Part shown: positions 1 through 13,437 of the stretch, in pieces
Position numbering within the stretch: the first letter of the stretch is position 1
Layout: each line of letters starts with the position of its first letter
Assembly (NCBI RefSeq): GCF_050003625.1
Contig: NC_134400.1
Span: 227,332,085 to 227,396,084 of the forward strand
DNA: 64,000 nucleotides
Reading direction: 5' to 3'
Source: Haematobia irritans
Taxonomy: Eukaryota > Arthropoda > Insecta > Diptera > Muscidae
Program-made: the position numbers and the translations under genes
Notes under the pieces: generated by a model
The model's database searches: none
What the model was told of the DNA's origin: nothing
What the model saw: only the letters and a program-made list of their open reading frames with translations

Positions 1-2190
1 GTTTGGATCTCCCAACTTGTGATGGGGAGGTGGTGTAAATTTTGTTCATCTTAAATGAATTTTATATACACGCAGAGAATGAATATTATCACCTCCTAGA
101 GCAAAATACTATTTTTGGATGGGGTGAAAAAACATTTTTTGTCGCAAAATTGTTGTCTTCTCAAAAATAAAATTTTGCTCTAAGAGGTAATCATATTACT
201 GCACTGGATGTAGAGTTATCGTGCTACTGAAGTCCTCATGCTTCGGACCCCTTTTACTACACACACACACAGAACAACATGTTTGGACATGTTTACAGCA
301 TCCATTTAATGCTTATCTAGAGAATGTAATTGTTGCGAAAACCATGTGTTTTGTCTTTGTGAAAAGTATTTTCTAGCCGGCAATAAGCATTTAAATGGTC
401 TTCAACTATGACAAAATGTTCTTCTATTGAAATGATAGAATTTGAGACCATTATATGTTCGGGAAAATCATGTACCTGTTTTTCGTGTCCGTTATTTTTT
501 TCCTTTTTTGCAGCGAAAAATTAATTTTTCGGTTACATATATATATCATAACTTTTCTAGATGAGGACAATGGTATTCTTCTTAGTACAATGTACACTGG
601 ACCAACATATTTGCGGATCGCCACAAAAATAGCTCCTATCAAATTGTATTCTTCGAATATGATCGTGGCGATCATGTTTCTTCTCTGCAAGTACTACCAG
701 ATAATGTAGAAATCGCCCTGAAACTTGCGACAGATTCCTTTTTGTTTTTAACTGACATGGCTAATTTCCAGATTTGCCTTCCAATCGAGAATCTAAGTTC
801 ATTTTCGTATAGCGATATCCTGAAAATGTTCATAAAAATCGAGAACGATAATTTAAAATTTATACCAACTCAATAGCTCAAACCAAATTGCTCATTTGTC
901 CATGCCATATATTTTTAACCAAAGTCTCATAACTCCGATGATGTAGTTTATTGATTGTCTTTAATTAATAAAAGTTCTTAACAGTTGCTAGTTTGGAAGC
1001 AAATAGTTGAAGCGAAATTTGAAGAAGGTGTGATTCTTTGTCTTGGAAATTCAACTTTTGTTTGTAATACAAACAACTCACTCTGGAGGAATTCATTCCG
1101 CTGGTTGCTTGCGGAGCCAGTTCCCTTCATTCGATAGTTGACATTACCATTTATCTTTAAGATAATGGCTGCCTTTGGTCTTCAGGACAGAATACAACAA
1201 AGAGGATAAATATTTGGAACAATTCAAAATAAGCAACTCTTGTGTACACATAGATGGGAAGCTATGGTGATGTACCCCTCTAGAAAAACAACATCTTTCC
1301 ACTAACCATCTGCAAAGGAGCAGTTGTGTGCGTGTGTGTGGTTGGCGTCACAACTATTGAGGGTTTCCAACATAGATTCTCATTGTTAGCTTTTATCGGT
1401 GGCTAAATGGAGTTGTTTGCTTTATCCCAGCAAAACAAAGAGAAACTTCTGGTTCATCTGATGATGCCGTTGGCCCTGAGGGATGAATGCAACAACAACA
1501 AGAATTCGATATTGTCATCAACATGAAGCAATTTTCCATAGATTGTGCTAAACGTTGCATAGAGCAAATCCTTTCCACGGGACAACAAAATCAAGAAAAA
1601 AAGTAGCATTCAATGGGAAATCAACGCGGAACGAAAATATGAAAAGTTTGACACAGTACACACAGTAAGCATTTCGTAGTCACAACCAGAATTTAATTTT
1701 CTCGTTTTAAGGTTGAGACAAGTGTTTGTAAAAGATAAACGTTATGGGGACACAATAAACATGCTCATTTACATGACATTTAAAAGAGTAACAGCATTAA
1801 GTGAAATCTCCCAGAGAAGTAAATTATATCCAGAGAGTAAACCCAGAAATGAAGACAGAAAAAGTCAGGTTTCAGAATTTAGGTGGACAAATTTATTCAG
1901 CAGAGATCCTAGCTCCTTACCGCTTACAATGATGTTGCAATAGTGAATCTGTATGGTAAATCATTAAGTCGATACCTATTTAGTACAATAGATGTAATTC
2001 AGATAGGGACAGCTAGATTTCAAAGAAATTGAGTGAAAGCTTTTCCATTACTATAAAGGTAAAGCAATAGGGTTGTCGTTATAATAGAAATTTAAACTCT
2101 ATAGGGATTACTAGGAATAACAAACAATATTTCATAAGACTAGATACATTTACAATAACTTAACTACACTCAAAAAAAAAATTTACTTGG
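1..2190. other. Unassigned AT-rich DNA with a small hairpin
   Basis: I recognise no coding region; the short open frames lack family motifs. The only clear structure is an imperfect inverted repeat of about 21 bases (87-107 against 171-191, both around AGAGCAAAAT) with a loop of about 60 bases, which could be a tiny MITE remnant. Confidence 0.5.
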
Positions 2191-2193
2191 ATC

Positions 2194-2727
<534 letters not shown>

Positions 2728-2749
2728 TTTTATTTGTTTTTTTTTTTCG

Positions 2750-3114
2750 AGCTATGACCATACGAAAATTGCAAAAAAAGTGCTCAAAATCAATTTGAAG
2801 GAAAACATTTTGAACCTCATAAAAGATGAACGGCAACCAATCTAGCAAAATCCAGAAATTACTTTTGTCATCCCATCGAGTACTTTCGGCTGGGATAAGT
2901 GATTTTTTGTTTGGAGTCAAAAGGTTGAATTTTGCGTCACGATGTAATGAGACTATGGTTCTAAACTATGTCATAGAGTCTTTTTTGGCAGCTAGGCATT
3001 CACATTTAAAACTTTTGTACCAATACAGACCATTTTCCAAACGGGATCCCACAATTTAGTTTTTGTCAAAATTTTAACAAAGTAAAGTCAGTAAGTTTGG
3101 GACATAAAATGTTT
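2750..3114. other. Unassigned spacer
   Basis: AT-rich sequence between the AT array and a MITE fragment. The short frame at 2826-3059 has no recognisable family signature. Nothing else is seen. Confidence 0.4.
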
Positions 3115-3429
3115 GTAAATTTAATATGCTTAGATGCAATCATATATTAATATGGAAATAGCCTATAAACATATATGTGTTTCGAAAGAGAGACCTAGAG
3201 AGTATGCTGCAAGTAAAACAATGGAAGTAACCAATTGGCGCCTTAAAAATATATCCACACAAAGAAAATTTCATTAACATTTTTTTATTACCAATGTATG
3301 CCCTAAGGTGAAACATAATATGTTTGAACAATACAAACAATATTTTGTTTGCACCAATCCTGAAAATATATATGCTTGAAGCAAAATGTGTTTGGGGTAT
3401 ATGTTACAGAAGCGATATTTTTGAGGGTG
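3115..3429 (-). mobile_element. Partial CACCCTC-type TIR element
   Basis: The right edge (3410-3429) is the reverse complement of the CACCCTCAAAAA...TCGCTTCT end seen at 4462, 34660 and 45423, and it is followed by TA. Inside are degraded versions of the family's alternating ATATGTTT/AAACATAT words. The other end is not recognisable, so the copy is probably truncated; the left limit is approximate. Confidence 0.5.
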
Positions 3430-3431
3430 TA

Positions 3432-4459
3432 GAAGGTCCGGATCCTTGTTTTCTTTTCTTAACTGAATTCTACGCATTTTAGAAGAAAACATTTTGTACC
3501 AATGTGTCTTAGGATAAGTTTTATATTTAAAAAAAAAAACGAATTCGGTGCAATTTTTCCAAAAAGTACTTCCTGTCGTAACATTGTTTTTTTTTAACTT
3601 CTCCTAATTAGTTTTGCTTATTTCTTATAGAACACAAACTTGGGATACATTTTGAGCTTTTATCGGTCATTTTGGTAAAATAGAATATGAGTTCTTCTCA
3701 TCCCAATATCGTGGCAGTCAGTTACTTAAAGTTTCATATTGATTCCGAGCCAAAAAATTAGGCACAACGCTGATGATTTAATTTGCTTGATTGCAAATCT
3801 TTCAACGCCAGAAATTATAGTTCTCTATCTCAACTCGACCCTTTCCCACACTCCGAAGGCCAATAGCAAAAACAAACACTTTATGTTGGTGAGTTAATCT
3901 TCAAACTTTATTCCCACGTATGTTTGTGCCTGGAAAGCTACTCGAGATATACTCACGTGAGTTCATAATTTACAAAGATATAAAGTTTTACGATAAACTT
4001 GCTTGGTGCGAGACAATCCGTAGAAAAACAACTCCAGCCTATGTAAATGTGTACTCTGGGTGAACAGCAAATGTTCTTTGATGTTTTCCAAGCAGGGTGT
4101 ACAGAACGGAGTTCCTTCATCCATCCCACAGTATTTCCATAGTAGTTTGAAGAACAGAGACACCTTTTTACCAAAAATTAAACTAAATAGGAAGCTTCAA
4201 ATTGCATAGCAAATGATATTTAAGTGTAAATCGTAGGCCGACAAAAGTGAGAGACCAAATGATTCGCTTGTAATTGAAGCTCTGTGATAATGGATAATGC
4301 CACGTATCCATTGCAAATCAAAGTTGGAATAGGAACAATTCAAACAAATTGAATGTGTGGCATATTTACTAATATTTGATTCAATATCCGCTCGGACCGG
4401 TAAAATGAGATCGTTGGCATAGGATTACGAAATACGTGTGAAAGACTTTCTTCGGCAGC
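3432..4459. other. Unassigned intergenic DNA
   Basis: No coding sequence or repeat family that I can name. The short overlapping minus-strand frames near 3953-4174 have no known motif. Confidence 0.4.
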
Positions 4460-4461
4460 TG

Positions 4462-6068
4462 CACCCTCAAAAAAAATCGCCTCTTTAACATATGTTCTAA
4501 ACATATTTTGCAGGAAGCACATATATTATTGGATACTGCCGAAACATTAACATATTTGTTTTATGTGAACATATTATATGTTTGGAAGCATTGTGAGCCC
4601 AAAAATATTATATGCTTGGAAGAATTTTTCCCAAAGACGATTGTGCTCATTCCCTAACATACTCGTAATTCTCACTTCCACGAAATATTTTAGTTCTTGG
4701 CACCTTTTTCTGTAATACAAATAATGTTGAAGAAATTATTCACTTTAATAAATTATTTAAATTTTACCTTTCGCCTGCACGGAGAATCGAACCATACAGT
4801 TTGTAAGCCAACACACTATCCACTGGGCTACGTAGCTGTTATAGTCACCAGCAGATAAATATCGTTATACGTTACATTTATATAGCATAGTTTGCAGTGC
4901 CCACGAGCCCATGCAAACATAATATTATTTAACAGAAACATACATTTGTTTGCCACGTGGAGCAGTGGTTAGCATGTCTGCCTTGCAAAGGGTCGTGGGT
5001 TCAATCCCTGCTCCGACCGAGTACCATTGTTTTTTTTTTTATTTACGCATTTCTATTTATACTATATTAAATTTTTATAATGAAACTTCGAAATGTGGGT
5101 TATTAAAGATATAGAAGAATGTGGAGTCGAGTATAAACATACATATATAATTTTATAATATAAACATAAATTTATTTAGGCGTGAACAGTTTTTTTACTA
5201 TCATTTAACACCATCGCTCTAAAATGCCTTTTATTTTTCTTTAATAATTCATTTTAAAGAAAATAAACTTTTTAAATTGTTTTAGCTGCAAAACTCGAAC
5301 TTAATGCTCGCTTTTATATTTGAAGGTGTCCGTCAACTCCTCGTGGACTACTTACTAATAAAGAGGAACTAAACTTTGTTTTTATACATTTTACTGTGTT
5401 ATTTTTCAATATTTCCTCCTTATTTGATATTACTGTTCCAACTGTAAAAAGAGTATAGTGCCCTTTCGTTATTTTTATGAAGACCCCTGATTCCTTTTAA
5501 CGAACCAAGAAAAAAATTGTGCCCATAATGCCAAAATGATAAACAAAACACATGTCCACACATACATAAAATGCTGCTCTCACGGCGAAAACACATGCTG
5601 TTTTTTAATGTCTATTCTCTTGGTTCCGAATGTCTATTCTCTTTATTCAAATTAAATAATATTTAGACTTAAGCATATCAAATTTTTGGCGTTATCATAA
5701 ACCAGTTTTCTGAAACAACATACAAGCGGTTTCATAGAAATTGTTCTCTTTTGATTCTTTCGCTGTGTTATGTTGATATCTTTTGTCAACTCTCCCGGTT
5801 TCCATCTCTATTTCTTTCTCTATACTCTCTCTGTCGCTTTGAAGAAAATATCACAACATATGTATGTTTAGTCGAAATTTGTCAATTTATACATGTTTGC
5901 ATTCACACATATGATTTTTATGAAACATTCATGCCCCAAACATAATATATTCTAACATATTAACATAGATGTCCCAAACATTTAGTGTATATATTGTGTT
6001 TTAAGATTGTGCCCGAAACACATTTTGTTTATATCGGAACATATGAAAAACATATTTTTCTAAGAGTG
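4462..6068 (+). mobile_element. CACCCTC-type non-autonomous TIR element
   Basis: The 1.6 kb element starts CACCCTCAAAAA and ends TTTTTCTAAGAGTG. It is flanked on both sides by TG, a probable 2 bp duplication (a second copy at 34660 has TA). Its subterminal parts are rich in ATATGTTT and AAACATAT words on both strands. It encodes no transposase. The core carries two divergent tRNA-like modules (4770-4838 minus, 4952-5020 plus). The copy at 34660-36293 shares both ends, and its insertion can be verified against an empty site elsewhere in the window. A Tc1/mariner-type MITE is inferred from the 2 bp duplication. Confidence 0.7.
4770..5020. repeat. Divergent pair of tRNA-derived (SINE-like) modules
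   Basis: On the minus strand, 4838-4770 shows an A-box-like segment (TAGCCCAGTGGATAGTG) and a B box (GGTTCGATTCTCC). On the plus strand, 4952-5020 shows GGAGCAGTGGTTAGCATG and GGGTTCAATCCC. Both resemble pol III promoters of tRNA genes but do not close proper acceptor stems. The same pair recurs at 7753-8013 (inverted) and near 45725-45980, so it is a repeat component and not a functional tRNA gene. Confidence 0.7.
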
Positions 6069-6282
6069 TGGGTTTTTGTCAAGCCGTTGATGGAGATTTT
6101 GGTTCGTAAAATGTGATGTTTTTATTTATGTCTTTATTCATTCAGAGCCTGTAATTGTTTGGCCAGAATACAGTAATTACAATGGACTACTCCCTAGATT
6201 TTCATACAATATTCATACAGTAAAAAAAATTACTTGAATTCAAAGATTTTGGTCTTCCCTTAAGGATTTTGGTATTGATTCC

Positions 6283-6284
<2 letters not shown>

Positions 6285-6364
<80 letters not shown>
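6285..6364. repeat. (AT)n microsatellite
   Basis: About 80 bases of pure AT dinucleotide immediately before the left arm of the palindrome at 6369-6636. Confidence 0.95.
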
Positions 6365-6636
<272 letters not shown>

Positions 6637-7295
6637 AATGGCTTCAATCACAGAAATCCATTTGAAAGTTCAATACTTAGGTGTTGTTATCGCTATTTTT
6701 TATTGATCCCTTCACGGTAATGATAATAATTAATTACATAGATAAATTGCTTATTTCAATTTCTTTGTGTGATTACTTTTTGTTTTGATTTAAAAATTAG
6801 TTCATCCAATTAATTTCTTAAATAAATATGTCTTCAATTAAAATTTTAACGGAAATATTTTTCATAACGATTTAAACGATGTAACCCCAAATTTATCAAT
6901 GGCCACTTTCATTCAGAGATATGTATACTCATTGTAATATTTCCAGGGTTCCATCAAATAATACCCTAACAAGAAAATTAAGTAAAGATGCATAAAGATG
7001 AGGGGAACCATTTCATTATGAAAACAAATATTAAATAACGCTTTATGCATTGAGAAAAACTATTGCCGTCGAATTGGAAAATATTTGTCCCAAATTGTGT
7101 TTTCAACCCATAGTTGTCGCTCACTAAAAAACAAAACAATAATAAGGAAGGGAACGAAGAACGTCTTGTAAAGTGAAAGTAAGAAATTTGGAAGAACTTC
7201 CATTTTTTTGTTGGAAATGAAATTTGATTCTATCTCATAAAATTGATATTAACCCCAAATCATGTTTTTTTTCACTGGGGTGTCATTACACAAGG
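6637..7295. other. Unassigned AT-rich DNA
   Basis: No gene, repeat or structure that I can identify between the palindrome and the hAT-like element. Confidence 0.4.
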
Positions 7296-7417
7296 AACCT
7301 GCACATTAGCGTAGCTAGAGAATTTTCCTAGGGGGTGCTATAGCCCCCCAAGCTAAGAATTAATAGACTGAACTTATAGGTTCAATTAATGATTTAATTG
7401 ATAAAAAAACATAACTA

Positions 7418-8326
7418 CACGCAAAGAAAAAAAAACGTTTGGAAATCGTGTACCGAAAACGTTTTTCTTTTGTTAGAGTTTTTTGAATTGCTTCGAAAAT
7501 TTTAAACTTTTATCACCAAAAAAAATCGTTTGTTACAAAATTTTTATTTTTTCAATAAAAAAAGTTATTTTTGAAACAACAACACAGTCCATTTCGTTTA
7601 TATCAAACACTGTTCTTTTCCGACTTTAGGTCTTTAATAAGACACAGTTTACAGTTCAAAATTTAATATACTACAATGTAATGTTGAACATTTTTTCGGA
7701 ATCTTCCGAACATATCTGGAATATATGTAAAAAAAAACAAAAAAAAAACTTTGGTCGAAGGGGGATCGAACCCACGACCCTTGGCATGCAAGTCGGAAGT
7801 AGCAACCACTGCTCCACGGTGCCAAACTAAATGTTTGTTTCTGTTAAATAAACTTTGTTTATTCGGTTCGTGGGAGCCGCAAGCTATGCTATATAAATAT
7901 AACTTATATGGATATTTATCTATTGATGACCATAACAGGTACATAGCTCAGTGGTTAGTGTGTTGGCTTACAAAGTGCATGGTCCGCGGTTCGATTCTCC
8001 GTCCAGGCGAAAGGTAAAAAAATTTTAAAAATTTATAAAATCGTGTAATTTCTTCTACATTGTTGGTATTACAGAAAAAGGTGCTAAGAACTAAAAAACT
8101 TCGTGGAAGTGAGAAAGATGTGAGGGAAAATGCAATTAGCCAGAAAAAAATTTTTTTGAGTTAGTCTTTATGAAATTGTTTTTACATCCTGGAAAAGAAT
8201 AAACGTTTATCACAAAAAGTATATACTTTTCTTCCAAATGTACTTCCTTTCAACGAAAAGCAAATGAGAAACGAACTTTGTTTGTCTAAAATTTCGTTTG
8301 GGAGGAAAGAATTATTTTTTTGCGTG
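7418..8326 (-). mobile_element. CACGCAAA-type TIR element nested in hAT
   Basis: The ends are CACGCAAAGAAAAAAAAACG and its counterpart ending in TTTTTTTGCGTG. TA lies on both sides (7416-7417 and 8327-8328). The interior shares with the 4462 element, in opposite orientation, a core of roughly 400 bases containing both tRNA-like modules (7753-7827 minus, 7938-8013 plus) and the flanking block near 8040-8110. The ends differ from the CACCCTC family, so a common core sits between different TIRs. Confidence 0.7.
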
Positions 8327-8378
8327 TAGACAATTAATTTTTAATAAAGCAACTAAAAATAGTTCCAAACTTTTTTCC

Positions 8379-8766
8379 AGCAAAAAAAATTGGGAGTTGT
8401 TCTAAAGGCGCAACTTTTAAAGTACTTCCAAAATGTCCTCACAAAGAAGGTTAAAAAGTAATAACAAAATGGTACAAATATTAAATCCATTGTAGAAAAA
8501 TCGATAATTTTTGAAAATATTCCAGGGCAAACATTTCAGACGAGCATTGGAATGCATTAAAAATTATAAAAAATATTTGGGAAAATATCACAAAAATTTT
8601 TAATTCACATTCAAAACACAGAATTAGGATCACACTATAAGAAGTGATGCAAACTCAGTGCAACGGCTGTTGAAATGGTGGACATCCGTCCTATAACAAG
8701 TTCATATTACAGTCATCCTCCAATTTTGCACCACTCCCAAACCCAAAAAGAAATTTTTCAGACTTC
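8379..8766 (-). mobile_element. CCCAGC-type MITE, truncated copy
   Basis: Reverse-oriented relative of the complete element at 34081-34614. It begins CCAGCAAAAAAAATTGGGAG and contains the family block with CAACGGCTGTTGAAATGG and the ATCCGTCCTAT word near 8670-8695. It ends near the AAAAAGAAATTTT word without a clean second TIR. Confidence 0.65.
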
Positions 8767-9043
8767 AAGCATTCACTTCTAATAAAAAGAAACTATCTTA
8801 CAATTTAGAAGATAATGTTAAGAAATGAAACTATATATTGCCATCGGCAATTGCTACAACCACCCAAGTAATTCAATTGTGCATGAAAGTCTTAAGCGCA
8901 ACTTTGTGTATTTACTTGTTTAATTTTATATAAAAACAATGGAAAATCGTAAATAGGTTTTCAAATTCTGGGGGGGGGGCTAAAATTTTTCTGCGGGTCT
9001 AAGCCCCCTCCCACAGAGGCCATCCTACGCTTATGAACCTGCA

Positions 9044-9665
9044 GCTTCTATAGATGTAAGACTGGACATATAAAAATATGCGAACCTTTAGCAATAGAGT
9101 CAATAATCGACGATTGTCAAATGGCTAAACGCTAAAAACTTACATCTTTAGACCTTCGTCGGTAACCTTTTTCCCTGTTCCTGAAATATCATTCGGAGTA
9201 TATTCTTACTAATCATAGTGTCCATGTTATTTGGTCCACACCCTCTCACACAAATCTACACATATATACGAGCATGTTTAACATAAATATGTGAATATTT
9301 GCATAAATACATACAAACAGATGTGCCGAGCATGTATGTGTGGCGTGGATGGATGCCCAGTTGTGGCGTTGTGTTTTTGTGTATTTTGCATCGTGGTCAT
9401 GCCCCATCCAATAAAGGTTTGGGTTTGGGTTAAGGTTGAATTTGTAATTCATAACTTGTTTTCCTAACTTACAACTCGGGGGCAATTGGTATCCTTTCAC
9501 ATGAATATGCATGACAGCCTTTGTGTGCGACCATCCACGTTGGAAATAGCAGCAATGGTCAATTTGCTTATGTATGTCTGTGTGAAGTTTAAGAAAGCCA
9601 TGAAATGAATAGCTCTACAAAAGACCTCCATCCCTCCCCCTCATTCGCATACACACACATGCACA
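9044..9665. other. Unassigned intergenic DNA
   Basis: No recognisable gene. The 88-residue minus-strand frame at 9246-9512 has no known motif and is dominated by simple CA/TG-rich words. Confidence 0.4.
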
Positions 9666-9691
9666 TACACATGTGGTCAAATTAATAAGTA

Positions 9692-12600
9692 CACACAAAA
9701 AATTATCACCAACATTTTTTCAATTAAACACTTAATTGAATTTGGAAACGGGGTCAATTAATATGTTAATTGATTCAATTAATTATTTAATCAAATCCGA
9801 ATAAAACCCAATTAAAAAAGTGATTGATATTTGTTACGTTTCCAATTAAAATATTAATTGATTCAATCAATTTGTTAATCAATTCGGAAATAATTTTTAA
9901 TTACAAACGTGATTGAAATTTTTTCCGTTTCCAATTACACATGTGATTGATCCAATCACTTTTGTGATTGAAATTGAATAATTTTGAGCAATGGAAAGAG
10001 CGAAAAGAGAACAAGAGAATGGGTATTTATTCAACATTGTATGATGGAGAGATCAGTCTGTAGAAGTAACTTGTAACGAACGGTTGGGTTTTTGTTTTTC
10101 GCGTAAATTGAAAAACATGATTGGCGACATTCTGTCTGCTGCATTGAAAATGTGTACATAAATATTTTGAACGCAACAACAAATCATAGCAAAGGGTTGA
10201 AATAAATAAAGTGTGCAACGACAAATGGCCACGTGGTAAAGGTTTGAAAAAATATATGAGAGGACGCATTTGAAATTACCTGTGTTTGTGTTTTGTGGTA
10301 TTGTAAAAATGGAAAACAATCTACGTTTATTGAAGGTAAGAAATTGTGAAATGTGAATACCGTTTTCCATTGAAGCCTGTTTACATTAAACGGACTAAAA
10401 TAATATATTTTTTATTCATTTCTTTTAGTAACCAATTTTATTTCGTGAAATTGACCAATCAATCCCATCAACTCCATCATTTTATCAAATATGTAACAAT
10501 ATGTTTGCAACAAAAAAGTGGGTATCGTATTGATCGTTTAAAATTATAATTTTTTTTTTCACTCCTAGTTTTCTTAAAACCAAGAGCGGTGTGGGTTTGT
10601 TGGAAGATTCACCTTGAAGTTGCGAAGTGGCGTTGGCATTAAATTGTATTTTTATTTTACCTGCCTTTTTCAGTTTGAACCCAAGTAGAGAGCAGTATAT
10701 CTGATATATAAACTAATGAGCTGAATTATGTAATGGTAAAAAAGTTCTTTCTTTTGGATTTAAAAATATCCGAAAATAATAAAAATATGTATTTCCCATT
10801 TATATATTTTTATACCCTCCACCATAGGATGGGGGGTATATTAACTTTGTCATTCCGTTTGTAACACATCGAAATATTGCTCTAAGACCCCATAAAGTAT
10901 ATATGTTCTGGGTCGTGGTGAAATTCTGAGTCGATCTGAGCATGTCCGTCCGTCCGTCTGTTGAAATCACGCTAACTTCCGAGCGAAACAAGCTATCGAC
11001 TTGAAACTTGGCACAAGTAGTTGTTATTGATGTAGGTCGGATGGTATTGCAAATGGGCCATATCGGTCCACTTTTACGTATAGCCCCCATATAAACGGAC
11101 CCCCAAATTTGGCTTGCGAGGCCTCTAAGAGAAGCAAATTTCATCCGATCCGGCTGAAATTTGGTACATGGTGTTAGTATGTGGTCTCTAACAACCATGC
11201 AAAAATTGGTTGACATCGGTCCATAATTATATATAGCCCCCATATAAACCGATCCCCAGATTTGGCTTGCGAGGCCTCTAAGAGAAGCATATTTCATCCG
11301 ATCCGGCTGAAATTTAGTACATAGTGTTAGTATATGGTTTCTAACAACCACGCAAAAATTGGTCCACATCGGTCCATAATTATATATAGCCCCCATATAA
11401 ACCGATCCCCAGATTTGACCTCCAGAGCCCCTTGGAAGAGCAAAATTCTTCCCATTCGGTTGAAATTTGGTACGTGATGTTAGTATATGCTATCCAACAA
11501 CCATGCAGGAATTGGTTCCTATCAGCCCATAATTATATATAGCTCCCATATAAACCGATCCCCAGATTTGACCTCCGGTGATTTTAGGAGAAGCAAAATT
11601 CATCCGATCTGCTTGAAATTTGGTACGTGGTGATCGTATATGATATTTAACAACCATGCCAAAAGTGGTCCATATCATATATTGCCCCATATAAACCGAT
11701 CCCGAGATTTGGTTTTGGAGCCTCTTGGAGGAGCACATTTCATCCGAGTCAGTTGAAATTTGGTACATTGTGCTAGTATATGATCGTTAACAACCATGCC
11801 ATAACGGTCTACAGTTATATATATCCCTCAGATGGAGCGATTTCCAATCACACAAAAATTGGTCCATATCAAGTTCATAATTGTATATAGCCCCCATATT
11901 TCAATTCTGGCTCTCTATGTACCGTGCAAAAAGTCCATATCGATTCGTAATTATTTGTAGACTTAACTATACATTACATTTTTGTCTAATATATACCACG
12001 TATGGACTAACTCACAATTTAGAAAACGATGTTAAGAAGTTTTAAGATACCACAACCCAAGTATTTCGATTGTGGATGACAGTCTTTCGTAGAAGTTTCT
12101 ACGCAATCCATGGTGGAGGGTACATAAGATTCGGCCTGGCCGAACTTACGGCCGTATACACTTGTTTCTATTTTTAGAATTTGCAAAGTATCATCAATAT
12201 AATACCAAATATTACATTGCTTTCCCATTATTTTTGTCTATGATTGGTTCAAATTTTAATAGACGATTTCAATGTGCGGAAATTTTGGCAAGGAATTGTT
12301 ACTAAAATTAAATTACCGAGCTCCTTAATACACCTTTTTATGCTAAAAGACTACAACTGCAAAAGAAGATTATAAATCTGCAACCTGGAACTAAGAATTG
12401 AACTTGATATTCTATGCAGGTAATGTTTAACAAAATTAACTTTTAAGTTAACAAAATTAAATTCGAATTATTCGTTTACTTTCAGAAAAACTAATTTAGC
12501 TTACAGGCTGCTGATTTATTGGAAATCTAGGCGCATCTACATATTAGAAGGACCATGCTAACATGGTTATTATTATAAGGAAGATAATGATTTATATAAT

Positions 12601-13119
12601 TTATGTAATTGTATTTGTAAGTTATGTTAGAACAAACCACAAATGACAAGAACCAAATTTATTTGTCTATTGCATAATTCAAAAAATAATAAAATATTAA
12701 ATATGTTTTATAAGAAACACATATTTTCTTTATTTCAAATAAAATTAAATACGATTTTGGGGACGCAATATATACATTTTTTGATTGAAATTTATAGCCA
12801 ATTTCAATTAATTATTTAATTGAATGAATCAAATAGTTGATTGTTTTTTGTCTCGAAATTAATTAAAATTTTAATTGATTCAATTAAAACTGTGATTGAA
12901 TTTTTTGTTAAAAATCAATCACGTTTTTAACTGATTCAATCACACAATTAATTGATTCCGTGACAAAAGTCAATTAAATTTTTAATTGAAAATCGTGTTG
13001 GTTTTCAATCAAAATGGGTGATTGATACTATCATTTTCGTGATTGAAGACATTTCAATTAAAAAAATGATTGAATCCGCGATTTTCGTGATTGAAATCAA
13101 AAAAATTTTTTTTTGTGTT
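9692..13119 (+). mobile_element. CACACAAA-type 2.07 kb element, copy 1 (split by a DINE)
   Basis: The element starts CACACAAAAAATTATCACC after TA (9690-9691) and ends TTTTTTTTTTGTGTT before TA (13120-13121). Both ends carry about 300 bases of alternating CAATTA/TAATTG and CAATCA/TGATTG words. The middle is unique AT-rich DNA without convincing coding capacity; the 60-100 residue frames occur in both copies but have no family signature. A DINE-1-like element (10811-12164) interrupts it. Without that insertion its length is about 2074 bases, matching the reversed copy at 13438-15505. Confidence 0.8.
10811..12164. mobile_element. DINE-1/INE-1-like (Helentron-associated) element A
   Basis: It starts with a TATACCC hairpin (10811-10840) and ends with a TTCGGCC...GGCCGTATACACTTG block. 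It contains the conserved stretch with ATAAAGTATATATGTTCTGG and CATGTCCGTCCGTCC (10890-10960) typical of dipteran DINE-1 elements. The centre holds four to five imperfect tandem units of about 150 bases (11080-11780), each including words like CATATAAACCGATCCCCAGA. The uninterrupted copy of the host element at 13438-15505 shows the empty site: insertion occurred in a T run without a target duplication, as expected for Helitron/Helentron-type elements. Confidence 0.8.
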
Positions 13120-13121
13120 TA

Positions 13122-13435
13122 CAGTAGAGTTTTTAATATTCCATGGTAAATTTAAGAAATATATTTATTGAAAAGCAAAATAAAGTCTATAATTCATATT
13201 AATGACATACATTTAACTTAAAAGTAAATAATTTTCTGGAAAAGACAAGTGAAATGAAAAGCTAATCCAAATAAGGCAAAGCAATAGTAAAAAATGAATG
13301 GACAAAATAATAAGTACATTTTCAAAATCGTGAAATATACAGGTCTACTTAAAATTTTTTGGTTTAAATTGAACATAATTTTGTTTCATTATCAATAACC
13401 AGTGTATCCAACTTTATTTTGATAACATTTTATAC
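13122..13435. other. Spacer between inverted elements (Tc1 remnant)
   Basis: This AT-rich stretch separates the two 2.07 kb copies. It contains ACAAAATAATAAGTACA (near 13302), resembling the Tc1 TIR of the enclosing shell. I infer that it is the 3' untranslated/TIR-proximal part of that Tc1 element. Confidence 0.45.
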
Positions 13436-13437
13436 TA

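Larger units (their letters stand above)
7304..9035. mobile_element. hAT-like non-autonomous element with 8 bp target duplication
   Basis: The left end CATTAGCGTAGC and the right end (reverse complement CATAAGCGTAGG) form short TIRs. The octamer AACCTGCA is present at 7296-7303 and 9036-9043 as a direct repeat. An 8 bp duplication is characteristic of hAT elements. Next to the TIRs are G-rich/C-rich stretches near 7330-7355 and 8970-9010. No transposase is visible. The interior holds a 909 bp TIR element (7418-8326) and a CCCAGC-type MITE fragment (8379-8766), so the original element was much shorter. Confidence 0.75.

Noticed and set aside
4770..5020. Functional tRNA genes (also at 7753, 7938, 22953, 45725, 45920)
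   Set aside because: A and B boxes are visible, but acceptor stems do not close and the modules recur inside dispersed elements; they are SINE-like repeats.
10053..10370. Paired 105- and 101-residue frames present in both 2.07 kb elements
   Set aside because: They are the same DNA in two element copies; the sequence lacks motifs and overlaps other equally open frames.
10800..11396. A 198-residue minus-strand frame with repeats around GLASQIWGSVYMGAI (similar frames near 16091-16617 and 59920-61022)
   Set aside because: It is produced by the 150 base tandem units of DINE-like elements; the repeats drift in frame and no family domain is present.
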